Below, piece by piece: positions 22,620 to 34,609 of a stretch of 64,000 bases of DNA. Numbering within the stretch: position 1 is the first letter of the stretch; each line of letters opens with the position of its first letter. The stretch spans positions 76,811,950-76,875,949 of the forward strand of contig CM055092.1 in NCBI GenBank assembly GCA_029204225.1, read 5' to 3'. This DNA is from Diphasiastrum complanatum. Lineage: Eukaryota; Streptophyta; Lycopodiopsida; Lycopodiales; Lycopodiaceae. The notes beneath the pieces were generated by a model. It was not told where the DNA came from. It did no database searches and saw only the letters and a program-made list of their open reading frames with translations. The position numbers were made by a program, and so were the translations under genes.

Positions 22620-23990
22620 GTCCTCACACTGGGCTAGGAGGAGCTTGCTCCATATCAGGGAGTAGGCAAGGTTGGGTAGATCAGCTACTGTTTGCCCTAC
22701 TGTGGTGTTAGGATCTATTACAGAGGCCCTCCACACTACACACCTTATGGTAGCATATGACCGCATTGATACACAATTGTAGTAGTTTAGGTCAGGCTGG
22801 GAGGTATTTGGCTGCTCCATCATGGCAGATGGATGGATTGACACTCGGAGTAGGTCAGTTGTCAACATCCTCATTTTTAGTTTCATGGGCACCATGTTCT
22901 GGAAGGCGGTGGACTCTTCTCATGGGGGTGTCATCCAGGATGGGCGCCATATATTTGAGCAAATGGAGAGAGCCACACACATATTGGCCTCGTTCATGTG
23001 GACTAGGTTGTGATAGACAATGCAGTATTTTAATACTTACCTACCCCCACATTGTATGGACTCCAGTGCGGCCCACTCCCTTATTGACCTGATGCTCTCA
23101 AGGAGATTTCCCATCTGGATTGAGTCACTGCTATCACTTTAGAGCCATGACTGTAGTGAACTTTGTCAGACAGAGGTGTCGAGCCCTAGCCATGTTTCGT
23201 ATGCACAACCACTAGGACCTACAGAAGTTTGCTTCCACTAGATTTGGATATCATGTATTGGTGCTTGAGAGTTTGCTCAAGTGTTGCACGTTGCTACACA
23301 TGATGGCCACTTCCACAGAGTCCATTGATTGGGACCAGAGTAGGGGACCTGATGGTATGGCCTTCAATGTTCGTCGTCAACTTCTGACATGATGTAGATC
23401 AGCACGTCGTTGTGTTGAGACCCATGTACGCAGTTCTTCGGTTGGTGGATCAACGGGGAAGTACCATGCGACTGTTATACGAGTTCATGGACCACATCGG
23501 TGAGGCTTTGCAGTAGCCACTTCTTCTAGAGGCCAGGTATGTATGTCAATTCAGTTCACATTATATTCAAGCATGTTCATTTCAATGTATGTGTTTATGG
23601 TAGTTGGTGATTGTTTATGGTTTATTACTTGAACGGTTTTTGCTTGTAGGATGAAACAACTCATATCTATATGGTAACGACAGTGGGATAAGTTCCATTG
23701 ACTCATTCGCACAATGGCTCACCTATTGCACCCTCTATGGTAGTCAGCTAGCCAGCTATAGGATGAGGAGCTATTAGCTGATTGGGACACACATGTGTCA
23801 CGAATCTACCCATGACAAGGGCATTTATACGAGCTCGAGGTTCAGTACAACATGAGCAAATTGGGAGCATTCTCGAGGGAGTTGGAGAAGGAGAGAGATA
23901 GCAAAGTTTGGGCAGTTACATGATGGGAGACTTTTGGGGACTTCACACTGGTTTTGATGAGGCTTGCGCTTCGTGTCCTCTCACAAGTAT
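22620..23990 (+). pseudogene. hAT-family transposase relic (DUF659 type)
   Basis: Pieces in three frames keep the order of plant hAT transposases. MVAYDRID, then GCSIMADGWIDTRSRSVVNILIF and GTMFWKAVDSS are the DUF659 region with the catalytic D in ADGW; SAAHSLIDLMLSRR-PIWIESLL is the block after the second Asp; TVVNFVRQR, TRFGYHVLVLESLL, VEPMYAVLRLVD and, near 23920, WETFGDFTLVLMRLALRVLSQ represent the core and C-terminal dimerisation domain. Many stops and shifts. Neither terminal inverted repeats nor an 8-bp target duplication were found. Confidence 0.8.
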
Positions 23991-24029
23991 TTACCATATG
24001 CTTTTTTTTGTTCATTGTTGTATTTTCTT

Positions 24030-26010
24030 CCTCTGTGGTAGTATGATGCTGATGAACGATGTGCTTAGACCGTTTATGGGCAGGTTTGTGGTTAATTTGT
24101 TGATGACATACTTGTTTACAGTTGTGGTGATGCTAATCATGTTAATCACCTTAGGACTGTGTTGTCAACTTTGAGGGAAAACACATTATTGCCAATGATA
24201 AAAAGAGTGAATTGTTAAAAAAAGAGATCAAATAGTTGGGTTTTATAGTATCAATAAATGGGATGAAGCCCGATCCTCAAAAAGTTGTTATTCTTATTGC
24301 CTGGCTTGTTCCTAAAGACTTGACGACACTAAGGGGGCTTTCTAGGCTTGGCTGTATTTTATCGTAAAGTGTCAGAATTATTCAAACATAGTAGGACCAA
24401 TGACATATATGTTACAAAAAGATAAATGGAAAGAATGGATGGAAGTTCAGTGACGAAGTTTGAATGCTTTGAAACAAGCTGCGAATGACTTTGTCACTTT
24501 AAAAATTGTTGAACCTCCATTTGTCGTAGAAACAGATGCAAGTGACATTACCGTTGGGGCAGTTTTGATGTAAGAGGGTAGGCCAATGGCCTTTGAGAGC
24601 AAGAAGCTCAACCCTGCATAGAAGAATTATCCATGAGAAGGAGTTGTAAGCCATAATCTAGGCTTTGAAAGAATGAAGGCATTATTTGTATGGTACAAAA
24701 TTTTCTGTGTACACTGACCATAACACTTTGAGATATTTTTGCAACTAGCCAGACCTCAAAGGGGCAAGCCAAGTGGGCTGGGTTGACGCAAGAATTTCAC
24801 AAGGAAATTCGGTACAATAAGGGTGTCGAAAATTGTGTGCCTGATGCATTATCTCGTATATTGTATCAAATGTCTTTTGTGGTCATTGAAAATGACCTGA
24901 TTGCTGAGATTAGACAAGCTCAGCAAGAGGATTCTCATTGTCAAGGAATTGTGAGAGAGGCAAATCTTGCACAAGTAGAATCTCAGGATGAGAGTTCTAG
25001 TCTCTTTGCTCACACTTACCTTAGATATACCATAGATGATGTTATGGTGAAGAGAAATGGCAAACTTCTCATTTCAGCTTGTGAAGAGCTGTGCAAGAAG
25101 ATTTTTCATTTATGTTATGATAGCCCTAGTCCAGGTCATCCCGATGTGGATAAGACCTATGAGTTGATCTTACTTAACTTCTAGCGACATAAGGTCAAAA
25201 AGGATGTTTACCATTATGTGATGCATTGTTTGCAGTGTCAGGTCAATAAAGTTGAAAGGATTAAAACTCATGAAGTTTTACACCACTACTTGTGCCAAAA
25301 GGAAGATGGGAGAGTATCTCCATGGATTTTATCACCAACTTGCCTCGTATAGAATTACAGCATGATTCTATCTTGGTTATAGTTGACAGACTTACTAAGA
25401 TGGTTCATGGATACTTCATGGACTTCATGGACTACTGTCATCCATAGTGTCTGGCATAGATACTTGATTTATTGGGAACTTTTGGATGACAACTATGGCC
25501 AAACTAGAAGCCCAATTGAGAATGAGCAGGATGGAGCATTCTAAAACGGATGGCCGAATTGAGAGAGTCAACCAAATCTTAGAGCATAAGCTTAGGGCAT
25601 TTGTCAGGGACAAGCAAACTTGAGAAGACTGTTGGAGTTTGCTTACAATGAAAAAAAAAATGAAGTGCCTAGTGCAGCTAATTTCCTAACTCAAATGAAA
25701 GAAATGCTTGAGTCAGCAAAGTTAATGTAAGGCAAGCGATGGATCTGGCTAAGTCTTACGCTGATCAACATCACACGACTAGAGAGTTTGCGGTAGGAGA
25801 CATGGTGTTTTTCCAAGTAGCCAAGGAATCTAAGACCCTTAAGACAAGCAAATGTTACAAGTTATGGGCCTCGTTATTGTGGACCCTGGAAAGTTGTTAA
25901 GAGAATCTGTGATGTTTCTTATAAGTTAGGTATGCATGAAAGTAGATGATACCTTGCTATCCTCCATGTGAAATCTCTTGAGAGTTCAACAACATACTTT
26001 GTCTGATAAG
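24030..26010 (+). pseudogene. Second Ty3/gypsy pol relic
   Basis: Starts inside RT at MMLMNDVLRPFMGRFVV, continues with fragments of RT and RNase H (FVVETDASD, GRPMAFESKKLN, DHNTLRYF) and then the longest open piece, 24783-25184: LTQEFHKEIRYNKGVENCVPDALSRI, the RNase H end and spacer, leading to integrase HPDVDKTYELI. Further traces include [42 protein letters not shown] and YGPRYCGPWKVVKRI. It differs in sequence from the gypsy at 15-22 kb. No LTRs assigned. Confidence 0.75.
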
Positions 26011-26361
26011 TGCAATTCCTTGACCACTTTGCAATAGACTTCCACGTCAAATCTTGTGCTTCTCGATGGCCTTCCATCACCTTTTGCAAAACTTTGCTCT
26101 CCCTTGCTTCTTCAAGTGTGGTAGGTCCTAGGAAATCTTGATTTATGACGTAAGGGCATGATTTATATAGGGACTTTTCTTATCCACCTTTAAACCTTAG
26201 TTCCAAGCACATGCAAAGCAATCAAGATATGAAGAGGACTCTTCTTTCATGTCAAGTGGTAGTTCTATCCCATGAGAGCAAAGCTTAGATTTTCAATGTT
26301 ATGAATGCTATGATGACAATTTTAACCCTAACATCCATTAATGCTAATTCTCCTTGATCAA

Positions 26362-26365
<4 letters not shown>
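26011..26365. other. Spacer, nothing assigned
   Basis: A TATA-like atttatatagggac at about 26168 might mark an LTR promoter, but no partner repeat was found. Confidence 0.3.

Positions 26366-26451
<86 letters not shown>
26366..26451. repeat. (TC)43 microsatellite
   Basis: An uninterrupted tc dinucleotide run of 86 bases. Confidence 0.95.
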
Positions 26452-26453
<2 letters not shown>

Positions 26454-26555
26454 GGACTCTACTTTATGCATATGTAGCTTAGTTTGTGCTTCAGATAATC
26501 ATATATAGGAGCCCCTTTGTAAATAAACCGGTTTCTTAATTAAAATATTCCAATG

Positions 26556-26634
26556 TTTCATAAGGTTAGAGAGGCCTCTCTAAAAATTGTGATTCCATTT
26601 CATAAGGTTAGAGAGGACTCTCTAAAAATTGTGA
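26556..26634. repeat. 37-bp direct repeat, two copies 5 bp apart
   Basis: tttcataaggttagagaggc/a... occurs at 26556-26592 and 26598-26634 with a single mismatch. Each copy includes the near-palindrome agagaggcctctct. Confidence 0.9.
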
Positions 26635-26639
26635 GGACT

Positions 26640-27133
26640 TGCTTGTCAAGTTTCCTTTGTGGATCTATGAGTATCTACATCTCTTCTTCAGCTCGCATCT
26701 ATATATTCACTAAGTATGTGGAGCTTGTCATTGTTGCCTTCTACATAGCAGATGCACAAGTCCATTGTAGCTCTAAAAATGTACCTCATCACTGGAATGA
26801 GAGCCTTCTAATGGGTCATGTCAGGAATTGGCTTATTGAGTTGACTACAAAAGAGATGTCAGGTCTGGTACAAACTATTGCATGCATGAGAGATCCAAGT
26901 ATCAATTGATAAGGATACTCTCTCATTCGCTCCTTTTCTTGGTTTGTATGAGGACATTGATCCTTTGATAATCGTAGGCCTGGATTCGTTGGTGAGTGAA
27001 TTTTTTTGTAATTTATCAGATTGTGTCTGATAAGAGTATTGTGAGGATACCTTTGTTGAGGAATATAAATTACCTTCTCTCTATGTCTCTATGGATTTGA
27101 ACTCCTAGATAGTAGTGAGCTTCGCCTAGATTT
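26640..27133 (-). pseudogene. Copia RT end / RNase H relic
   Basis: On the minus strand, from 27120 downward: EAHYYLGVQIHRDIERR, LSKDQCP, LILGSLMHAIVCTRPDISFVVNSISQF and YIDAS-RRDVDTHRST. These are the collinear blocks between RT and RNase H of copia pol (LGxxxxYLG, YxxxVGSLMY, TRPDI, DADWAGDxDxRRSTSG). At least six stops. It ends where the LTR of the next copia begins at 27134. Confidence 0.7.
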
Positions 27134-27165
27134 TGTTGGATTTCAATGCTCAGGACCAAATCCAT

Positions 27166-28109
27166 TGTTGGAGAAAGAGGGTGTGTGAGAAATGAAAATA
27201 GCTAAAAAAGAAACGAACATGAATGGAAAGTGTTCGTGCACAACGGAATAGGCTATCTCACTCTTTCCCTAAGCATGACTATGCCTATCAGACTTGAACA
27301 TAACATTGGTGATAGAGATCATGTTTGATCTGATTATGTAGCCAAACATTAAGCATGAAGACATCTGAATGATAATTTGTCGTGAACAGCTAGACTGATT
27401 GTCAGTGCAAAATATACAGGTCAATAATGCAGGTGAGCACAAAACAATAGCAGACGAAACCGCATGCTTCACAAAGCTAATCCAATCTGTAAAAGGAATA
27501 AACCTATTACTAATAGTACAAAGAATCGATGTGCAAAAGCATCTACTTTGTCTATCTCTGATAAGCTTCTGATGCTTGCTATATTTATCACACGCTGAAC
27601 ACGCAGATGGTATCCAATATATACATAATGTTACAGATGTGTAGATGAAGAAAGTACAAAGTGGATGTGCTGTCCGTGGGAGATCGTGGGTGGCTGCTGT
27701 CATTGTCAAATCTGATTGCACGATTCATGGGATGAGCGTGAGAGGGCCGCGACATCAGCCTTCGCTGAAATGAACATTGATGAAAATGCAAAAAATGCGA
27801 CACTTTGACAAATGTCTTAAAATTTGATTTATAGGGTACCTTTGCTTTTCCATTAGGACACTTTTGGCATTTGTAGGGCAGTGTCGTCCTTTTTGCCTGT
27901 CACAAATCGCGTGTAAAAATACAATGTCATCTTTTTTGACTTTTTCGCCTATGGAAATTTACTTGTATTTATGCAGACAGTCGCATTTTTCACCTGTCTT
28001 ACTTTACATGTTAATATGCAGACTGTGCGACAACACAAGTAAAATACAATAGCATGAATGGAGGTAGATTAACATAGGTTTTAGAAGAGTAGAGGAGATA
28101 AATTCAACA
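27166..28109. mobile_element. ~944-bp insertion inside the 5' LTR
   Basis: Compared with the 3' LTR (33854 onward), the 5' LTR is interrupted after ccattg; the match resumes at a second ccattg (28110-28115). The inserted DNA runs from tgttggagaaagagg to ...aattcaaca, i.e. TG...CA-like ends with a 4-6 bp target duplication, consistent with a solo LTR. The minus-strand 150-codon frame (27721-27269) has no recognisable domain. Confidence 0.65.
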
Positions 28110-28954
28110 CCATTGAGTAATGAGCATCTTGAAAAATTCAGCCGAAGTCGACTCCATCGACTTCAAAGTCACCGAAGTCCAAAGTTCGACTTTATCAACT
28201 TCGACTTCTCCATGTATATAATCAATGACAACTTCCATCAAAGTTCTCGACACATCGATGCGCCTGACAAATCGACTTACTCCATCATCCATCGACAAAT
28301 CGACTCCTTCGACTTGTCAACTTACTCATCAAGGAAAAGTTGATCCATGAACTGTTAGATGACTTCAAGTACATTACTGACAATTCATTTGTATAGATAT
28401 TGACAGTTGGAAAGGACGGCCATCTAATGCATAATGGCCACAGTAAATTAAGTAGATAGATTTGATGCTTCAAATGCATTGAGCACTGACATGCACTCAC
28501 CAATGTATAGCGTCAGTAGAACTAACATACTCATTAGGCTATATTCTAGTTAAGTAACTAAGTTGCTAAGTAATTAGACAGACAGATCAACAATTATAAA
28601 AAAAGAACAATTTTTGTGCTCTCTGTCTCGTGCTGCTTCACACTCTTGTATTCATCCTTCATTCAATCAGAGTGCAAGTTTTTGTCACCACTACCGCTTC
28701 GTTCTATTGCACATAGCTACTGTTCTATTCATCTTGTTTTGTTGGTAATTGTTGCAATTCCGATCCGTGCACCATCCATTTCTCCACTTCCGTTGCTATA
28801 CTACCATTATCAATCCGATATCAGAGCATCTATTTCTACTAGAGCTCCTCTGATCGCACCGATTTTGACATGATATCGGAACTTATTTTTGATAACATTT
28901 AGATTTTCGACATGGTATCAGAGCTTATTTCTGATAACATTCAGATTTTCGACA
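28110..28954 (+). repeat. 5' LTR, main part
   Basis: Matches the 3' LTR from 28110 to about 28311 (gactcctt), where the 3' copy is cut. Rich in gtcgac/gaagtc words; TATA-like ccatgtatataatc near 28212. Ends in ttttcgaca before the primer site. Confidence 0.75.
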
Positions 28955-28972
28955 TGGTATCAGAGCGGGTGG
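28867..28972 (+). repeat. 42-bp tandem copies of LTR end plus primer site
   Basis: The unit gacatggtatcagagcttatttctgataacattcagattttc occurs at 28867-28908 (diverged, gatatcggaac), 28909-28950 and partly 28951-28972 (ggtatcagagcgggtgg). Two or three primer sites therefore lie in tandem; the last, 28955-28972, is the best Met-tRNA match. Confidence 0.8.
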
Positions 28973-29102
28973 ATAATTAATTTGCATTTCTACTGTAGGC
29001 TATCAGTCATGGTTTTACCAAGACATCATCTTAGCAAGTGCGCAACCAACAGTATTATGATATCGTTGTTTCTACCAACAATCTCGCTCTCAGCACCAAA
29101 AT

Positions 29103-30328
29103 AGATCCATCTTCTAGTTCATCTCTGATTGACAAACTCGACTGAGAGAACTACCATCTCTGGAAGTTCAAGATATAAGTAGTTCTACTTGCCAAAGAAC
29201 TGTGGGACATCATTGATAGAACTGAGGTCAAACCATAGGTTGATGCAGCTAGCATCACCAAATGGAGACAGAGGAATGACAAGGCATTTGCCTAGATCAC
29301 TATCAATATCAAAGATTCTCATATCAGCCACATACGCACTGCTTAGACCACTAAAGATGCATGGGACATCCTAGCAATCCTCTGTGAGATCAGAGATGTC
29401 ACTTCGAAACTCTATCTGAGGAAGAAATCATTCACTCTCATAATGTGTGATGCAGATAGTGTTTTGAGCCATCTCAACACTTTCAAAAACCTTATGGAGT
29501 AGATGACTGCAACAAGATTAGTCATTGAAGATTCCAATGTCGTAATGACTCTATTATTGAGTCTCCCTGATGCCTATGAAACTTGGGTTATGGCTATTTC
29601 AATCCAACAACATCTCACTCTATCAAGAGTAATCTCGATGCTACTACAAGATTTGATCGGAAGAAATGTTTCCTCCTCTATACATAAAGAAAAATCAGAA
29701 GTTTAGATCCAAGAGATCTACAAAGTCAGACTACACTGAAAAGAGGAACAATATGCAGCAGCCTGTATCAAACACACCATCAACTTCATGATCTTCAACA
29801 TTCCAGCCAATGCAGAAATTACTCTGCAAATACTGTAAGAGGACTGGCCATCTTATCAAGGACTGTCGAATTTTGAAGTATAATAATGAGAAGAAGAAAC
29901 AGTTTCAACAACAAGCCAATGCTACTTCAGCCAGCCACTCAATCCAGGAACAAGAGGAAGATGAAACAGCCTTCATGACCAAGGCTGGAGAGCAGCAGGA
30001 TATCGACTCCTGGTATTTGGACTCCAAAGCAATTCAACACATGACTCACCATTGAGACTGGTTCCAAGACTACAAGTCATTCACCCATTAAAGAGTTGTG
30101 CAATTTGGAGACAATTCATCTCATTCTATTGAAGGTCAAGGAACAGTAAAAGTCGAGTTCCAGAAAGGTGATGTAAAGTTGTTGTCCAACATTCTTCATG
30201 TTTTTAACCTTACCAAGAATTTGCTTTTGGTAAGCAGAATCACTGATTCTGATCTGAGGGTCGAATTCAATACAGAGGGTTGCACCATACTCGACAAGTC
30301 TAGGAAAGTTTTAGCTTTCGGTAGATGA
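29103..30328 (+). pseudogene. Copia gag, zinc knuckle and protease relic
   Basis: Gag traces: ENYHLWKFKI, LAKELWDIIDRTE, TKDAWDIL, LYLRKKSF and (29503-29706) LLLSLPDAYETWVMAI. Zinc knuckle CKYCKRTGHLIKDC at about 29825. Protease: SWYLDSKAIQHMT, where the catalytic DSG triplet is DSK, then ILHVFNLTKNLLLVSRI. Multiple stops, and the knuckle and protease are in different open segments. Confidence 0.8.
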
Positions 30329-30329
30329 T

Positions 30330-31385
30330 GTGGCTATCTCTACAAGCTTAGTGACTGCTATTCGACAAATAGCTCTTCATACATCAACTTCTGAATCAAC
30401 TGATATGCTTTGGCATTTCAGATTAGGCCATCTAAACTTCAAAAGTATTCAGAAAATGTCGACTCAGAATCTAGTGCAAGATCTTCCTTCTGTTAGCAAA
30501 CCAATTTTTCCATGTGAAAGTCGTATTATCAGTAAGCATGCTAGAAGTCCTTTTATTTCTGATTCAGTTCATACTTCCAAAGGTTTGCTTGATCTTGTAC
30601 ATAGCGACATTTGTGGCCCAATGCAGACTGCTTCGACAGGGGGATCTGTTTATTTTCTAACTTTTATTGATGATTTCTCTCGACGAACTGTCACCTATTT
30701 CTTGAAGAACAAATCTAAAGCTTTCAAGTTCTTCAAACAGTTCAAGACGTCTGCTGAAAATCAGACCTAGAGAAAGATCAAGGCTCTACATACTGATGGA
30801 GAGAGAGAATTCATCTCCACCGAATTCAAGGATCTCTTCAAGGCCAATGGAATACATCAGCAATACACAACCAGCTACTCACCTTAGTCCAATGGTGTAG
30901 CTAAGAGGATGAATCAGACACTCATCGAAAGTGCCAAGAGCATGCTAGCCCATGTCTCTCTTCCAAAAAAAATTTGGGCAGACTCTGTTACTCTAGTTGC
31001 CTATCTACAAAATCGATCCATCACTGAGTCCCTGAATGGCAAAATACCTTATGAGGTGTGGACATGATCAAATCCATCACTCAAGCATATTTGAGTGTTT
31101 GGATGCATTGCTTACTCTCAGATTCCTAAAGATCTAAGAAAGAAACTGGACGACACCAACAGAAAGTCGATCTTCATCGGCTATTCCCCAGACTACAAGG
31201 CATACAAGCTCTACAACCTGGACACTAAAAAATCGCTCACCAATAGAGATGTCATATTTGTGGAAGACAAATTCTTCGACCACAAGGGGAAAGCTCCATC
31301 GACTTCCAATCTCATAGTCGACAACTTCAAACTTGGGACTGATCACAAGCTTGACACCGACTCCAACAATGAGTTTGAACCTTGA
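30330..31385 (+). pseudogene. Copia integrase relic
   Basis: MLWHFRLGHLNFKSI begins the zinc region, but its Cys pair is damaged (PCESRI). The core keeps LVHSDICGP and HTDGEREF but the Glu block reads SNGVAKRMNQTL, Lys in place of Glu. In-frame stops at about 30768, 30885 and 31065. The C-terminal copia block follows: FGCIAYSQIPKDLRKKLDD, IFIGYSPDYKAYKLY, NRDVIFVED. Confidence 0.85.
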
Positions 31386-32482
31386 CAAGTCAAATCACAT
31401 CAGAGGATCAAAGTTTCAACCCAAAAGATCAAATCGATCCATACAGTCTCCATCCCGATTTATGGATGATCCAGTCTGCTAATTTGTGTAGGAACCAACC
31501 ACTTTTTCTGAGGCAATGCCAACACTTGATACTGACCAGTGGAAAGCTGCAATGGACACTGAATTTGATTCTCTTATCAAGAATCAAATATGGACTGTCA
31601 CTAAGTTGCCATCAAAACCCTATTCCATGCAAATGGATATTTAAAGCGAAGTATGATATTGAAGGTAGATTAAATTGATACCACAAGGGGAAAGCTCCAT
31701 CGACTTCCAATCTCATAGTCGACAACTTCAAACTTGGGACTGATCACAAGCTTGACACCGACTCCAACAATGAGTTTGAACCTTGACAAGTCAAATCACA
31801 TCAGAGGATCAAAGTTTCAACCCAAAAGATCAAATCGATCCATACAGTCTCCATCCCGATTTATGGATGATCCAGTCTGCTAATTTGTGTAGGAACCAAC
31901 CACTTTTTCTGAGGCAATGCCAACACTTGATACTGACCAGTGGAAAGCTGCAATGGACACTGAATTTGATTCTCTTATCAAGAATCAAATATGGACTGTC
32001 ACTAAGTTGCCATCAAAACCCTATTCCATGCAAATGGATATTTAAAGCGAAGTATGATATTGAAGGTAGATTAAATTGATACCACAAGGGGAAAGCTCCA
32101 TCGACTTCCAATCTCAGAGTCGACAACTTCGAACTTGGGACTGATCACAAGCTTGACACCGACTCCGACAATGAGTTTGAACCTTGACAAGTCAAATCAC
32201 ATCAGAGGATCAAAGTTCAACCCAAAAGATCGAATCGATCCATATAGTCTCCATCCCGATTTATGGATGATCCAGCCTGCTACTTTGTGTAGGAACCAAC
32301 CACTTTTTTAGAGGCAATGCCAACACTTGATACTGACCAATGGAATGCTACAATGGACACTGAATTTGATTCTCTTATCAAGAATCAAATATGGACTGTC
32401 ACTAAGTTGCCAAAGGATCAAAACCCTATTCCATGCAAATGGATATTTAAAGCAAAGTATGATGTTGAGATTAAATCGATAC
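31280..32482 (+). repeat. 401-bp tandem triplication within copia pol
   Basis: Starts at ccacaagggg 31280, 31681 and 32082. Copies one and two look identical over 401 bases; copy three is diverged (about 15-20 differences, including 5 bases the others lack) and alone continues collinearly into RT. Each unit spans the end of integrase and start of RT (PIPCKWIFKAKYD). The order of events is therefore an old duplication followed by a recent one. Confidence 0.95.
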
Positions 32483-33840
32483 AAGGCCAGGCTTGTCGCC
32501 AAAGGCTTCTCCCAGATTCCAGATCTGGATTTTTTGGAGACCTTCAGTCATGTCGTCAATCATACTTCGATTTGATTTCTACCCTCCTATGCAGCCGATC
32601 TCGAAGTCCATCAAATGGATGTCCAAACTGCTTTCCTCAATGGGACTATCGAAGAGGAAATCTATATGTCGCAACTAGAGGTATACGAACTGAAAGGTAA
32701 GGAGCACCTAGTGTGCAAAATTAGAAGGCTCTCTATGGTTTGAAACAGTCACTAAGAGTCTGGTTTCAAACGATCAATGTATTTCTAATTGAGAATGGTT
32801 TTATTCCAAACTCGACATACTCGAATGTTTACTTCAAGTCTTTTTCCAATTCATATTTATCATCACTATTTATGTTGATGACACGTTACTATTTAGTAAC
32901 AATCTGAACCTATTGAAGGATACGAAATGCATTTTCGCACAAGAGTACAAGATGACTCCAGCCCATTACTTTCTCGAAATCTAGATCTATCGAGATTGAC
33001 CAGTAGACAGATTTTCATCAGTCAACAATGATATCTCACTAATGTGCTGGAAAAATACGGAATGACCAATTGCAAATCAAGCTACTTCCCACTCGACCCT
33101 GGTCTAAAGCTATCAAAGGAGCAATGTCCACAAACCAAGGCAGAGAAGGAGGAAATGAAGTAGTATCCATTTCACTCCATTATCAGTTCCTTGATGTATG
33201 CCATGCTCTGCACTCACCTGACCTTGCTTGTTCAATGAGCTCTCTCAGCCAATTTCTATCGAGCCCAGGGCTAGTCCATTGGAAAGCTCTCATGAAGTCA
33301 TGAAGTATGTCCAAGCTACAAAACATCTCATCATCTGCTATGGAGACAGCCAATCTGCCAATATTCTTGAAGGACACATAGATGCAGACTGGCCAGAAGA
33401 TATCGACACTAGAAGATCGACTTCTACATTTGTATTTTTATATAATCAAGGCCCAAACAACAGCCGAAAGTAGATCTCAATAGCATTATCATCGACCAAA
33501 TCAGAATACGTATCTGCACCACGAATGGTACCAAGGAGGCAATTTGGCTAAAGAACCTGCTTGCAAATATCGACCTTGCTCAAGAACATCCAACGACAAT
33601 ATATTGTGATAATCAAAGCACAATGGCACTCTCTCTAAACCCGAGATTTTACTCTCGCAGCAAACACATCAAAATAAGGTATCACTACCTTAGAGAAAAA
33701 GTGCAAAGCAAGGAAGTGTCATTGTTTTACGACAAGATAGAGTTAATGGCAGTAGATTCTTCACCAAGGCATTGTCCAAAGATCACCACATCAGATTTAA
33801 TGACATGCTAAGTCGGAAGATCCAAGTTTTTCATGATCCA
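32327..33840 (+). pseudogene. Copia RT and RNase H relic
   Basis: KWIFKAKYD, then KARLVAKGFSQIPDLDFLETFSHVV begins RT, followed in another frame by MDVQTAFLNGTIEEEIYMSQ. The YVDD region (about 32870) reads YVDDT with flanking shifts. Later: ISSLMYAMLCT, SHEVMKYVQATKHL, DTRRSTSTFVFLYNQ, KEAIWLKNLLANI, YCDNQSTMALSLNPRFYSRSKHIKIRYHYLREKV. Heavy frameshifting; not functional. Confidence 0.8.
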
Positions 33841-33843
33841 CAT

Positions 33844-34088
33844 TAAGGGGGAGTGTTGGATTTCAATGCTCATGACCAGATCCATTGAGTAATGAGCATC
33901 CTGAAAAATTTAGCCAAAGTCGAATCCATCGACTTCGAAGTCACTGAAGTCTGAAGTCCAAAGTCCAACTTTATCGACTTTGACTTCTCCATGTATATAA
34001 TCAATGACAATCTCCATCAAAGTTCCCGACACATCGAAGTGCCTGACAAATCGACTTACTCCATCACCCATTGACAAATCGACTCCTT
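33844..34088 (+). repeat. Polypurine tract and truncated 3' LTR
   Basis: aagggggag at 33845-33853 abuts tgttggatttcaatgctc (33854), which matches 27134-27165 and then 28110-28311. The match ends at gactcctt (34088). The remaining ~640 bp of LTR are absent, replaced by the minus-strand gypsy LTR. Confidence 0.85.
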
Positions 34089-34609
34089 GATTAGAATACA
34101 AGTCAATTTAGCTTCTAGAACTTGACAAAATTTGATTTGTTCTTGAAATAATGTAGGTATTGACTTTTTATAAATTGGCCTAAATCCCAAATTCGATTTG
34201 AATCGGGCGAACCGCTTGGGATCATGGTTAAAATCTTAATGAACCAACGAATTGGGATTTAGGAATTACAAATAGGAATAGCATGTGCACTTATGTAGGA
34301 CATGTCTTGCTGACCAATGTGTCTTGTTGACCAATGTGCACTTATGTACACATGTCTTGCTGACCAATCAATGCTCCTACTTTTTAGGAGATCAGTCCAG
34401 CCACTCCTAGTTTATAGCCCAATACCCTAAACCAATGGTTAACATGCAACTCTGAGGTCCAGTAGCTGTAATTACAATTTATTTGCGATCTACTTACAAA
34501 GGTCACCATAGGTCTATGACTTAGCCATTTCAGTATTTAGAAAAATTTCAAAATGTACATCTGTCCATGAAAACTGTAAATAAGTGGCTAGAGAGTAAAA
34601 GTTGTGCAA
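34089..34609 (-). repeat. Gypsy 3' LTR, same family as 4665
   Basis: On the minus strand the LTR begins ttgcacaacttttactc beside a purine tract, and words such as aatggctaagtcat, gttgcatgtt and tattgggc parallel those in 4665-4900. It contains a local duplication (gcacttatgta-acatgtcttgctgaccaat, 34290-34310 and 34330-34365). Left end not fixed. Confidence 0.6.

Larger units (their letters stand above)
27134..34088 (+). mobile_element. Ty1/copia retrotransposon with disrupted 5' LTR and truncated 3' LTR
   Basis: 5' LTR pieces 27134-27165 and 28110-28954 flank an insertion; a primer site follows at 28955, then degraded gag, protease, integrase, RT and RNase H, a polypurine tract and 235 bp of 3' LTR (33854-34088). 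The pol region carries a 401-bp tandem triplication. In-frame stops are frequent throughout. Confidence 0.85.

Noticed and set aside
27269-27721. 150-codon minus-strand ORF
   Set aside because: Cysteine- and serine-rich with no recognisable domain; lies wholly in the LTR insertion.
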